Source: JAHOYW01 sp963664605 (GTDB taxonomy: Bacteria; Verrucomicrobiota; Lentisphaeria; Victivallales; Victivallaceae). Taken from it: a stretch of DNA of 64,000 bases. The stretch is taken from contig OY761536.1 of assembly GCA_963664605.1 (NCBI GenBank), positions 1,984,001 to 2,048,000 on the forward strand, in the 5' to 3' direction. How positions within the stretch are numbered: position 1 is the first letter of the stretch; every line of letters starts with the position of its first letter. The position numbers and the translations under genes were made by a program. The notes beneath the pieces are model-generated. The model worked only from the letters and a program-made list of their open reading frames with translations. It made no database searches and was not told where the DNA came from. Below, piece after piece: positions 1-8,635 of this stretch.

Positions 1-1947
1 GCTCAAGATGCTACTGGAACTTTGTACGGTGCGTATGATTTCCTGGAACTGCTCGGAGTACGCTGGTATATGCCGGGTCACGATTTTGGTACTGTTATAC
101 CCAAGAAAAGGACTATTGTGATTCCTGATCTGAATATCAGTAAATCTCCGGAATTCCCTATCCGTTATTTTCACAGTTCATGGGGAAATAACAAACAATT
201 ACCGTGGTTCAAACGACAGAAACTCGGCTGGTCTTATATATATTGTTGTAATCACTTTCTTTCTGTATTTATGAGGCCTGAAAACCTTAAAAAACATCCT
301 GAATATTTTGCAAAGGTCAACGGTAAATATGACGCTAGAGGTTGCACAGGCAGATTTGGACGCCCTAAACTAAGCAGTATAGAACTTAGAAAAGCGGCCA
401 CAAAATATGTTCAGAAGATGTTTGACTATATCCCGGATCTGCCTATGATGTCTATGGGGATGCCGGATGGTTTTGGTTATATGGGAGATGCTGATGCAGC
501 CGCAGGCTGGGACACGGAAAAAGAACGCGGCCGTAATGGTAAAATGTCTGATTATGTTTGGGACTTTAACAAATATATTGCTGACCGTCTTGAAAAATCA
601 CATCCCGGAAAGTACTTGTCCTATCTGGCGTATCACGCTTATTTAAAACCGCCGTTGAAAGTTGATAAACTTAATAAAAATATTGCTTTAATTAAGCTGG
701 AAAAGCTTGGACATGACGGACCGGTTAAAAATAAGTGGCAGGAAACCCTGGATATCCGCGAACAATGGTTTAAAAAGTTGACTTCCGGGAAATTTTATGT
801 TTGGGATCACTGGCTTTTCCAGACGAATCAAGGATATCCCCGGATTCCTGCGGTTTTTACATCCTTGCTCCAAAAAGACATGCTTGCGCTGCATGGCAAG
901 TGTGAAGGTAAATTTGTTGAAATCGGACTGACCAAAGCAGGAAAAGACAATAGTGTCGGTCTGCCGGCATTAAATCATTTGATGTATTATATTCAGGCTA
1001 AATTATATTGGAATCCAGATCTTGATATGAAAGCTATGCTGGATGAATACTATAAACTTTTTTATGGCCCGGCATCTCCGGAAATGAAAGAATTCTTCGA
1101 GTTTTCAGAAAAGGTGTGGATGCGCCCCGGTTCCAGAGGTATTTCGCTCTCAAGAGGCTTTCTGAAGCCGGAAGATATAGATCATTATTTTGATATTCTC
1201 AAAAAAGCCAAGGCAAAAACCGAAAGAGGCAGCAATTACTATAAACGTATTGAGCTACTTGAAAATGAGATGAGCCCGCTCAAAAATCTCTTTGACGATC
1301 TGAAAAGAACCGGCCCGATAGTCAGGGGAAACTGGGCTACTGGTAAAATGCCGAAAATTGATGGAGATTTAACAAAACCCTTCTGGCTTGACAAAAAAAG
1401 AAATAAATGGTATCGTATGAAAAATAATAAAACTGGCAAACGAGTTGCTGATGCGCAAGCCGCTTTTGTCGCTTTCCGTAAGGCCAGGAATGATCTCATT
1501 ATTGGGATAAAATGCAATGAAGACAAGATGGCTTCATTGGCTGCAAAATGTAACACCCCGGATAATTCCAGTATTTTCAATGATGATGTTGTCGAAATTT
1601 ACATTGAAACTCCACAGCGATCATATTTTAAAATTGTGATCAACCCCAATGGAACTCTGTTTGATGAATGTACCGATACCGAAATTGCCGCACGTGAAAC
1701 AAAACCGGTAATGTGGACGCCTGGAATAAAAGCCGCTGCCAAAAAGGGAAAGGATTCCTGGTCGGTTGAGATAGCCATTCCTCTTAAGGATTTTGGCAGC
1801 ATTGGGCCAAGTAGAGCCCATCCGTGGGGGATAAATGTTTGCAGGACCCGGTTTGCGGGCGGCAAACTTGAAACCTTTGCCCTTTCACCGACTGGTGGTA
1901 GATATGCAGACTTATCCAAAATGGCGAACTTTTCAGTAGGCAAATAA
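1..1947 (+). CDS. DUF4838 glycosidase-like protein (5' partial)
   Basis: The reading frame is open from base 1 (AQDATGTLYGAYDFLE), so the start lies outside the window. The GTLYGAYDFLELLGVRWY block is typical of the region joining the GH67-like N-terminal domain to the DUF4838 domain of glucuronidase-like proteins. The last 200 or so residues look like a CBM9/DOMON-type carbohydrate-binding sandwich (a WATGKMPKIDGDL opening, DDVVEIYIETP, then INPNGTLFDE). The same architecture recurs in the complete 1,004-aa gene at 49312-52326. The family is associated with degradation of uronic-acid or acidic glycans, but its substrates are mostly unknown. It lies 13 bp upstream of a sulfatase, so it probably heads the sulfatase/deacetylase operon. 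The domain call is firm; the substrate is unknown. Confidence 0.8.
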   Translation, partial: AQDATGTLYGAYDFLELLGVRWYMPGHDFGTVIPKKRTIVIPDLNISKSPEFPIRYFHSSWGNNKQLPWFKRQKLGWSYIYCCNHFLSVFMRPENLKKHPEYFAKVNGKYDARGCTGRFGRPKLSSIELRKAATKYVQKMFDYIPDLPMMSMGMPDGFGYMGDADAAAGWDTEKERGRNGKMSDYVWDFNKYIADRLEKSHPGKYLSYLAYHAYLKPPLKVDKLNKNIALIKLEKLGHDGPVKNKWQETLDIREQWFKKLTSGKFYVWDHWLFQTNQGYPRIPAVFTSLLQKDMLALHGKCEGKFVEIGLTKAGKDNSVGLPALNHLMYYIQAKLYWNPDLDMKAMLDEYYKLFYGPASPEMKEFFEFSEKVWMRPGSRGISLSRGFLKPEDIDHYFDILKKAKAKTERGSNYYKRIELLENEMSPLKNLFDDLKRTGPIVRGNWATGKMPKIDGDLTKPFWLDKKRNKWYRMKNNKTGKRVADAQAAFVAFRKARNDLIIGIKCNEDKMASLAAKCNTPDNSSIFNDDVVEIYIETPQRSYFKIVINPNGTLFDECTDTEIAARETKPVMWTPGIKAAAKKGKDSWSVEIAIPLKDFGSIGPSRAHPWGINVCRTRFAGGKLETFALSPTGGRYADLSKMANFSVGK

Positions 1948-1960
1948 TGGAGCTTGAATA

Positions 1961-3550
1961 ATGACTAAACCTAATATACTTCTATTATTTACAGATCAGC
2001 AGCGTATTGATACGATTAATGCGGCTGGTGCAAGCCACATGCATACGCCCAATCTTGACCGGCTCGTAAAAGAAGGATGTCTTTACCGGAACGCATATTC
2101 CCCCAACCCGGTCTGTATGCCTGCCCGACATAATCTGATTACTGGTTTGCCTGCTAAATTTCACAGTTTTGCTACTAACGCCGGACAACCCTTGGGATAT
2201 GATATGCCGGTGCTACCCCAAATACTGTCTGATAACGGTTATGATACACGGGCTATTGGTAAGATGCACTTTAAGCCAGTGCGTTGTCATCACGGTTTCA
2301 ATAAAATGGAACTAATGGAGGAATGCCCGAAATTCAGGGAGGACGACGAGTACGCAATGTACCTTAAAGATAATAGGTTCGGTAATGTTCTCAATATTCA
2401 TGGTATACGCAATTTGTTTTATTACCTCCCTCAACGCTCTCTTATTCCAGAAGAACACCATGGGTCAAGTTGGGTTGCGGACAGATCAGTCAAGTATATA
2501 AAAGAAAATAAAGGGCGGAGGCCGTTTTTTCTCTGGTCTAGCTGGATTGCGCCTCATCCTCCTTTTGATATTCCGGACTCGTACGCTGATATTTACAAAG
2601 ACAAGGAACTGCCGGAAGTTTTCAAAAGTAAAACTCCGGCGTCATGGATCACCGAACTCAGGAAAACAATTCCCGGTCTGCCCGAAGACAAATGGGATAT
2701 TTATGTTCGTCGTATGAGGGAAGTTTATTATAGTTCCGTATCATTTGTAGATTACAATATCGGTAAAGTCCTTGATGCCTTGGAAGAAGCCGGGCAGATG
2801 GATAATACCATTATAATTTTCACTTCAGATCATGGAGAAATGCTGGGAGATCATGATACTTTCGGGAAATCGTGTCCTTATGACTCTTCTGCGAGAATAC
2901 CTTTCATTATCCGTTATCCTAAAAAATTTAAACCGGGAAGCCGCAATAATGACTTCTGTGATTTAAACGATATTATGCCGACATTGCTTGATATTGTCGG
3001 AATAGGTTATCCTGGAAAAACAGAATTACCCGGTGGTTCGCTTTTGAAAGACAGCAAAGACCGGCGTTACCAGTATATGGAGTTTGGGCGTGGAGTATAC
3101 CGCTGGGTTTCCATAAGAAATAAGGATTTCAAATACAACTATCACTATCGCGGTCCTTATGAAGAATTGTTTGACATGAATAATGACCCGGAAGAAAGCA
3201 ATAACCTGCTTTATGAACAGGCAGATAAATATACGGATATAAGAAATAAACTTAAATCTGTCTTGCTTGCTTATGAACAAAAATGGGGTTTGGAAGATGC
3301 AACAAATGATACAGGTTTTACTATTTTTCCTGAACCGGAGGAAGAAGATGAGGCAGGTATCAGTAAAGCGTTTCCCAAATTTCAGTATCAAATACAGGAT
3401 TCGGAAGAGTATGTGTCAATGAATGATTTTTCCGATGAAGTCTTAGAGGTAATAGATAGAGAGGAACTTTCACATCTTGAAAACTTAGACCTTGAACAGT
3501 GGCTCGCGAAAGGCGGTCCTGAAAAGCTAATAAAATCATACAGAAAATAA
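1961..3550 (+). CDS. Cys-type sulfatase (529 aa)
   Basis: Type I sulfatase of the alkaline-phosphatase superfamily, which hydrolyses sulfate esters. The N-terminus NILLLFTDQQRIDT carries the metal-binding Asp. The CMPAR motif with Cys about 52 is the CxPxR site that sulfatase-maturing enzymes convert to formylglycine. FTSDHGEMLGDH supplies further metal ligands. No signal peptide is visible, so the enzyme probably acts in the cytoplasm on imported oligosaccharides. A GGAG Shine-Dalgarno precedes the ATG. The C-terminal 80 or so residues are acidic and extend past the usual sulfatase fold. No maturase gene is in the window. It is followed after 10 bp by a PIG-L deacetylase and then by a second sulfatase, suggesting removal of both sulfate and N-acetyl groups from one glycan. 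Confidence 0.93.
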   Translation: MTKPNILLLFTDQQRIDTINAAGASHMHTPNLDRLVKEGCLYRNAYSPNPVCMPARHNLITGLPAKFHSFATNAGQPLGYDMPVLPQILSDNGYDTRAIGKMHFKPVRCHHGFNKMELMEECPKFREDDEYAMYLKDNRFGNVLNIHGIRNLFYYLPQRSLIPEEHHGSSWVADRSVKYIKENKGRRPFFLWSSWIAPHPPFDIPDSYADIYKDKELPEVFKSKTPASWITELRKTIPGLPEDKWDIYVRRMREVYYSSVSFVDYNIGKVLDALEEAGQMDNTIIIFTSDHGEMLGDHDTFGKSCPYDSSARIPFIIRYPKKFKPGSRNNDFCDLNDIMPTLLDIVGIGYPGKTELPGGSLLKDSKDRRYQYMEFGRGVYRWVSIRNKDFKYNYHYRGPYEELFDMNNDPEESNNLLYEQADKYTDIRNKLKSVLLAYEQKWGLEDATNDTGFTIFPEPEEEDEAGISKAFPKFQYQIQDSEEYVSMNDFSDEVLEVIDREELSHLENLDLEQWLAKGGPEKLIKSYRK

Positions 3551-3560
3551 GGATACTAAA

Positions 3561-4412
3561 ATGGATATTCAAAAGGTAATGTCGATAGGCGCTCACGCTG
3601 ATGATATTGAAGCTCACAGTGGAGGCGCTTTGCTGAAATGTCGCGACAATAAATATGAGATCGTTTATGTAATGACTACCAATAATATGTCCGGTTCCGC
3701 TGGTGAATTGCAAGCAGACGGTACGGTTAAACGCTGGATCGAACCCGCCCTGAAAATTATGCAGCGCCGTAAACGCGAATGCGATGAAGCGGCGGCAATG
3801 CTGAATACAAAACCAATCCACTTGGATCATCCACAACGCCATTATCGTGATGAAAACGGTGTCCAGCATACGATCAGTTATGGCAGTGCTCCTTTACCTA
3901 AAGGAATAAATGCAGAAATTCCGTCTATCTTGACAGCGCATGAAGATAAAGCGAGCATTAAAAAGTTAGCTGATTTGATTCTGGAACACAATCCATCCTG
4001 TGTGTTCGCACACGGTTTAAGTTCACATAACATCGAACACCTTGCCAGCTCTTTATTATCGACAAATGCCTACTGGGAAGCGGTGGAAGCCGGATTCAAA
4101 GGTGCGCTGCTGCATTTTCGTGAAGATTTGAATTCTTTCGGCCCGATAAATGCCAAATTCGATACTTTCGTCGATATATCAGATTATCTTGATGAAAGAA
4201 TGGAACTGCTCGGTAAACATGCCTGCCAGATGCCGACAGCGCATTATCCTGATCATGGGCATCGTTTGCGGGTTATGAAAAAGGGTGTACTCTGTGGCTG
4301 CAAGGCTGCCGAAACCTTTACCTGGGTAAACCATCACCAGATTCCCGACATGGATTGCAAACTGCCGTTTTTCAGTCCCTTGTTAGCGGAATTAGAACAG
4401 AATACTAAATAA
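3561..4412 (+). CDS. PIG-L/LmbE family deacetylase
   Basis: A 283-aa Zn-dependent PIG-L superfamily protein. The N-terminal signature GAHADDIEAHSGG matches the AHPDDE motif. It keeps the metal-binding His, the putative general-base Asp and the second metal Asp. HGLSSHNIEH further along resembles the distal His region. The family removes N-acetyl groups from amino sugars. Placed between two sulfatases with spacers of only 10 and 19 bp, it probably deacetylates the same glycan fragment, for instance an N-acetylhexosamine; that substrate is inferred. An AAGGA ribosome-binding site precedes the ATG. Confidence 0.85.
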   Translation: MDIQKVMSIGAHADDIEAHSGGALLKCRDNKYEIVYVMTTNNMSGSAGELQADGTVKRWIEPALKIMQRRKRECDEAAAMLNTKPIHLDHPQRHYRDENGVQHTISYGSAPLPKGINAEIPSILTAHEDKASIKKLADLILEHNPSCVFAHGLSSHNIEHLASSLLSTNAYWEAVEAGFKGALLHFREDLNSFGPINAKFDTFVDISDYLDERMELLGKHACQMPTAHYPDHGHRLRVMKKGVLCGCKAAETFTWVNHHQIPDMDCKLPFFSPLLAELEQNTK

Positions 4413-4431
4413 TAAAAAAGAGCTTTTTGGG

Positions 4432-5871
4432 ATGAATAATATTTTATTTATAATGATGGACCAATTACGTTTCGACGCACTTGGATATATCGGGAAATTC
4501 CCAGTAAAAACTCCTAATATTGATGCTTTAGCCGCATCCGGAACCGCGTTTGATAACGCTTATTGTTCAAACCCGGTTTGTGTCCCGGCGCGTGCATCTA
4601 TCATGACAGGAGTCAACAGTTACGAGCATGGAGTCTACTATAATGACCAGAACTGGACGGAGGCAATACCTACTTTCGTAGAAAAACTCGCAGCCAACTG
4701 TTATTACACCACAGTAATCGGCAAAAGACATTTTTACCCTAAAAACCGATCTGCCGGTTTTCAAAAAATGGTTGGTTCTGATGAACATAAAATATATTTA
4801 AAAGAGAATGGATTTGAAAAAAAACGTAATCTAAATGCAAAAATTTCTGATGTAAATGACCTGAATAATGCTTACCCGATAGAACCAACTAATGTGCCGC
4901 TTGAACACTACCGTCCAGTTTATTATACGGAGAGGGCTTTACATGAACTTGACTTGATTGCTAGTCGGCGTGAATGCCAGAAACTTGGTTGCGAGCCATT
5001 TTTTATGAAGTTATCGTATGCATTGCCTCACACCCCGTGTAATCCACCGGAACCGTATTTTTCAATGTACGGTAAAGACGATATTCCAGCTCCAAATGCA
5101 AGCCGGAATGAAATTGAACATTTTTCTCTTCAAATGAAGAAATTTCACGCTATCTGGGACCAGATGGACGAAGATAGGTTACTGAAAAACCGCGCGCAAT
5201 ATTTCGGTTGTATCAATCTGATTGATGAGATGATAGGGCGGATTATACAGAAATTAAAAGATTTGAACATTTATGATAATACTTTGATTATTCTGACTTC
5301 AGATCATGGCGACCATCTATGCGATCATCATCTACAGCAGAAAGGTTCATTCTATGAATGCAGCGCCAAAGTTCCATTCATTTTTTCAGGGCCGGGGATA
5401 CCGGAAGGTAAAATCGTTCATGAAAATGTCAGCCATATTGACTTGTATCCGACTATTCTGGATTATTGTCATTTGTCAATGCCGAAACGCCGGGATGCCG
5501 AAGGTAATTTGATTTACATAGATACTTATGAAACTGACAATATGAGCCTGATGCCGTATTTCAAAAGTGACGCCCCGGTCAATCCTGAACGTATCATCAT
5601 TTCAGAAAATGCTATACAGGGCCAACGTTTTATGCTCAAAAAAGGCGATGTGAAGATTAATTGTTACATTAACAAAGACGCGGATAACGAGTTCGATTAT
5701 TATAACGTCAAAGACGATCCGAATGAACAGAATAACCTGGGTGAATCATTTTCCATAAATGACTTTGAACCGGATATGAAAGAACAATATGATAGAGTCT
5801 TGAAGCAAACCGGAAAGTTGAGTTCAGGTCATTACTATTTTCAGAAAAAAATAAGACCAATGTTTACATGA
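4432..5871 (+). CDS. Cys-type sulfatase (479 aa)
   Basis: Second type I sulfatase of the operon. It has an N-terminal ILFIMMDQLRFDALGY segment with a metal Asp, and NPVCVPARASIMTG with the formylglycine-site Cys at about residue 50. LTSDHGDHLCDH is the distal metal-binding segment. There is no signal peptide. It differs clearly from the upstream sulfatase (1961-3550), so the two probably act on different sulfate positions or sugars. It ends the rightward operon; a convergent leftward operon begins about 240 bp on. Confidence 0.93.
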   Translation: MNNILFIMMDQLRFDALGYIGKFPVKTPNIDALAASGTAFDNAYCSNPVCVPARASIMTGVNSYEHGVYYNDQNWTEAIPTFVEKLAANCYYTTVIGKRHFYPKNRSAGFQKMVGSDEHKIYLKENGFEKKRNLNAKISDVNDLNNAYPIEPTNVPLEHYRPVYYTERALHELDLIASRRECQKLGCEPFFMKLSYALPHTPCNPPEPYFSMYGKDDIPAPNASRNEIEHFSLQMKKFHAIWDQMDEDRLLKNRAQYFGCINLIDEMIGRIIQKLKDLNIYDNTLIILTSDHGDHLCDHHLQQKGSFYECSAKVPFIFSGPGIPEGKIVHENVSHIDLYPTILDYCHLSMPKRRDAEGNLIYIDTYETDNMSLMPYFKSDAPVNPERIIISENAIQGQRFMLKKGDVKINCYINKDADNEFDYYNVKDDPNEQNNLGESFSINDFEPDMKEQYDRVLKQTGKLSSGHYYFQKKIRPMFT

Positions 5872-6113
5872 CGACGATTAACAATATTAAAAAATATAGA
5901 TGAATTTTCACAAACATTCGGAACTGTCCTATCGAGAATTCCGTACCTCTTCATAAATCGTGCGCAAACTTAAAGGCCTAGGCTGGGAAATAATGGATAC
6001 CGACACCACGATATCAAAAACATATTTTTAAGTAAGCATTCGGCGTTAATCATGAATAAAATATATTATTGTCAGTGCCATTCTTATTTGAATATCCAAC
6101 CGTTATTGTTCCT
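5872..6113. other. convergent intergenic region
   Basis: A stretch of 242 bp between two convergent operons. It has no convincing terminator hairpin with a T-run. A short open stretch on the + strand (about 5958-6031, reading RKLKGLGWEIMDTDTTIS) looks like coding debris, but I cannot assign it to a family. Confidence 0.4.
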
Positions 6114-7436
6114 TTATTTATGTTTTTGGGAATTATGCAATTTCTGTATTAGAGATTTAGCGGCATTCTGAAGATTTTGAATAGCAGTCTTATGAAAATG
6201 ACAGGAGTTAACCTCATAACCATCAGATTCTTCCAAATCTTTAACTGTAGGAAAATAACCTATACATCCATTCGTGTAGCTGGTGACAAATGTTTTTTTA
6301 AAAGATGATCTTTCTTTCAAGGTCATGCCGATATTGGTAAACAGTTCTCCGGGAAAGCCAATCAATACTGTATCGTTAATCGCAATGCCGTAAATATCCT
6401 GATAAATAACGCGTTCTGGTCCTATATCTTTAAACTCTTCAGCTTCTTCATAATTCAATAAAGCATAAAAGTATTCCCGCCATGCCTGATATTTTTCTTC
6501 TTCCGAAACAGAAGATTTTTCAATCATCTCATATCGTGCTTTCATTTCGGAAAGTATTTTTTCAGTTTGCTCAACACTTTTCATTTCTTTAAGTGGCATA
6601 GCGACAGTTTGAAGCTTGCTTTGCAGGCATTCAGGTTTAAAAGTTTTTGCAGATTTAACTAAATCAACCGTTTTTTGTCCCAAAAACTGACCGATCTGTT
6701 CAGCTCTTTTGAAGTTACGATTAGGGATAAAAACTCCTTTCGCGGAATCTTCAGCCGAATAGCCTCCTGGGTTAATATCCCCACAGGCCCCGTTCAGGAA
6801 AAGTACATTCGGCTTTTCGCTCCACCCTCTTTGAATATAGTCTCTAGTGAAGCCGGGGTAATCTGCTGTAATCAAGAGATTATGAACATCTAGAGTCGTA
6901 GCATGACAGGCATAATTAAGGATGATTGCCATAACCTTATCATTGGTCATATCAACTACCTTTATAACATTTACTGAACGATCGATAGGTCCATTAGGAT
7001 CTCGGCGATTGCCGCCAATTTCTTCAATACTATCGGAAGCAACAGCTATTTCAGCTGGTTTCAGTTGGTTGTTCGCGTTAATAATCAATTGCACCGCTTT
7101 CTTTTCAAAGTCCTTCCGCCATTTTGTGTTGAGCGGATTATCACACTCCAAATACGGGCCTGAGTGGGTATGTGTGGTGGTCAACATCATGTTTGCAGGA
7201 TGAATTCCTGTTTTCTCCGAGGCACGGTTCCGTATAAAATCCGTGGTCGCTTCATTTATAAGGCAAAGATCGAAAGAACATATAACAATTTTTTGTTCCC
7301 CGTCATCAAAGATCAAGGCTGTCGCTTTCAAATCATCATGGACGCCTTCTGCTTTTCTAGGGCTATATCCCAGGAGATCAACACCAACAGGCGGTGTAAT
7401 AACTACTTCCGATGTACCAGCAAAAAAAGTGCTCAT
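6114..7436 (-). CDS. neutral ceramidase N-terminal-domain-like hydrolase
   Basis: A 440-aa protein resembling the N-terminal catalytic domain of neutral/alkaline non-lysosomal ceramidases. The opening AGTSEVVITPPVGVDLLGY is followed by the Zn-ligand block TTTHTHSGP and by FLNGACGDINPGG, both diagnostic of the family. It is shorter than true ceramidases (about 650-750 aa) because the C-terminal Ig-like domain is missing, and it has no signal peptide. Such single-domain versions are common in Planctomycetes and Lentisphaerae beside glycosidases, where the substrate is unknown. Hydrolysis of an amide on a glycan or glycolipid is plausible but inferred. Its ATG overlaps the stop of the upstream carboxypeptidase gene (ATGA), implying translational coupling. 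It is the last gene of the leftward operon. Confidence 0.85.
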   Translation of the reverse strand: MSTFFAGTSEVVITPPVGVDLLGYSPRKAEGVHDDLKATALIFDDGEQKIVICSFDLCLINEATTDFIRNRASEKTGIHPANMMLTTTHTHSGPYLECDNPLNTKWRKDFEKKAVQLIINANNQLKPAEIAVASDSIEEIGGNRRDPNGPIDRSVNVIKVVDMTNDKVMAIILNYACHATTLDVHNLLITADYPGFTRDYIQRGWSEKPNVLFLNGACGDINPGGYSAEDSAKGVFIPNRNFKRAEQIGQFLGQKTVDLVKSAKTFKPECLQSKLQTVAMPLKEMKSVEQTEKILSEMKARYEMIEKSSVSEEEKYQAWREYFYALLNYEEAEEFKDIGPERVIYQDIYGIAINDTVLIGFPGELFTNIGMTLKERSSFKKTFVTSYTNGCIGYFPTVKDLEESDGYEVNSCHFHKTAIQNLQNAAKSLIQKLHNSQKHK

Positions 7437-8566
7437 ATTGCCAATTCCTCCACTCCAACCAGCGCAAGTGCGGTCATCGCTTTTACTCCAAGTTTTTTCA
7501 TTGATGCGGTATTTCTTCCAAACCAGGTTAGTTCAAAGATAACCGACAGGGTTCCAAATTTATTTTTGCAGTAATTTTTTCCGCCCCAGCAATCCTTCAA
7601 ATAATCTTTTGTGTTGTTTTTTTTGCACCATTGCTCGTCAGTCATAATGAACCAGTCTTTATGATGTTTGTGGTCTGCCGGAAGATGGGTAAGGATCTTA
7701 TCAACAAAGTCTGATGATTCACAAGTCAGTAGTCCATCAATAAATTTCATTGCGTAATTATGTATATTCATGTATACTGTAGGCTTTATCCGGTCTAATG
7801 TTTTTATCAAAACCTTGCCTTCAGTACCTGGTCCGCCATTCCACCAGAAACGGTCATTATTAAAACCGTTTTCGTAAGTCAAGCGGCTAAGTCCATTATA
7901 CACTCCGTCGGGGTTAGTCATAGGCAAAATGAAAAAATTAAACTTTGACCTTAAATATTCAGACATATATGATTTTCCATGCAGAAAATCAATGATTCCT
8001 TCACAACAATAGGAGCCCGCGGTCTCATAAGCATGATCTCGAGCTTGAATAAAGAAATTTAAAGCATTTTTATTTTCAGAAAGTATTGAGATTAAACTTA
8101 TATCCCGCCCATGGGCACTTTTGCCAATGGTTTCAAGCTTTAAGCCTTTTTGCCGAACTATATCCAGAAAATTATTAAATTTCTTAAGATTATAAGCCGG
8201 TAAAAGTCCCAGTTCTGTGATTCCTGGTTTGATTTCAAGATGATAGTCTATCCTGGTTTCGCCATTATGAATCCCAGCGACCTGTGTCCATTCATCTTCG
8301 CTTTCGTGACACACAAATCCATAATCATGATGTTCAATCCGTTTGGGAGTTTCCCAGTCAGCGCTAATAAAAACTTCTTGCGGCAGGTTGCTGTTATTTT
8401 TTATTTTTATATAAAACCTGCTTCCGCAACCGATGGCTTCTTCATCTATCCCCTCAACTTCACGCCAGGAAGGGTACACTGTAAAATGATTTTCTTTTCT
8501 TTGTTTAACTCCGGTATCTGAATGCGGAGAACTTCCGTCGAAGCCGGTAATTATCTGAATACTCAT
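7433..8566 (-). CDS. M14-family zinc carboxypeptidase-like protein
   Basis: A 377-aa protein. An N-terminal beta-sandwich (about residues 1-110) is followed by an M14 peptidase domain. Visible signatures are ARDHAYETAGS (the HxxE zinc ligands), MTNPDGVYNG, the third zinc ligand in YMNIHNYA and the catalytic Glu in VIFELTW. This arrangement resembles the cytosolic AGBL/succinylglutamate-desuccinylase side of the family more than secreted digestive carboxypeptidases, and no signal peptide is seen. Its position between a rhamnosidase and a ceramidase-like gene suggests it cleaves an amide or peptide decoration on a glycan; that role is inferred. A distant relative with the same architecture lies at 48159-49286. 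Confidence 0.85.
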   Translation of the reverse strand: MSIQIITGFDGSSPHSDTGVKQRKENHFTVYPSWREVEGIDEEAIGCGSRFYIKIKNNSNLPQEVFISADWETPKRIEHHDYGFVCHESEDEWTQVAGIHNGETRIDYHLEIKPGITELGLLPAYNLKKFNNFLDIVRQKGLKLETIGKSAHGRDISLISILSENKNALNFFIQARDHAYETAGSYCCEGIIDFLHGKSYMSEYLRSKFNFFILPMTNPDGVYNGLSRLTYENGFNNDRFWWNGGPGTEGKVLIKTLDRIKPTVYMNIHNYAMKFIDGLLTCESSDFVDKILTHLPADHKHHKDWFIMTDEQWCKKNNTKDYLKDCWGGKNYCKNKFGTLSVIFELTWFGRNTASMKKLGVKAMTALALVGVEELAI

Positions 8567-8635
8567 AGTTTTGTTCCTTGGAATTTATTTGAAATAACAA
8601 TAATTTTGCAGATAGAGGCATAAAGATTATTTATA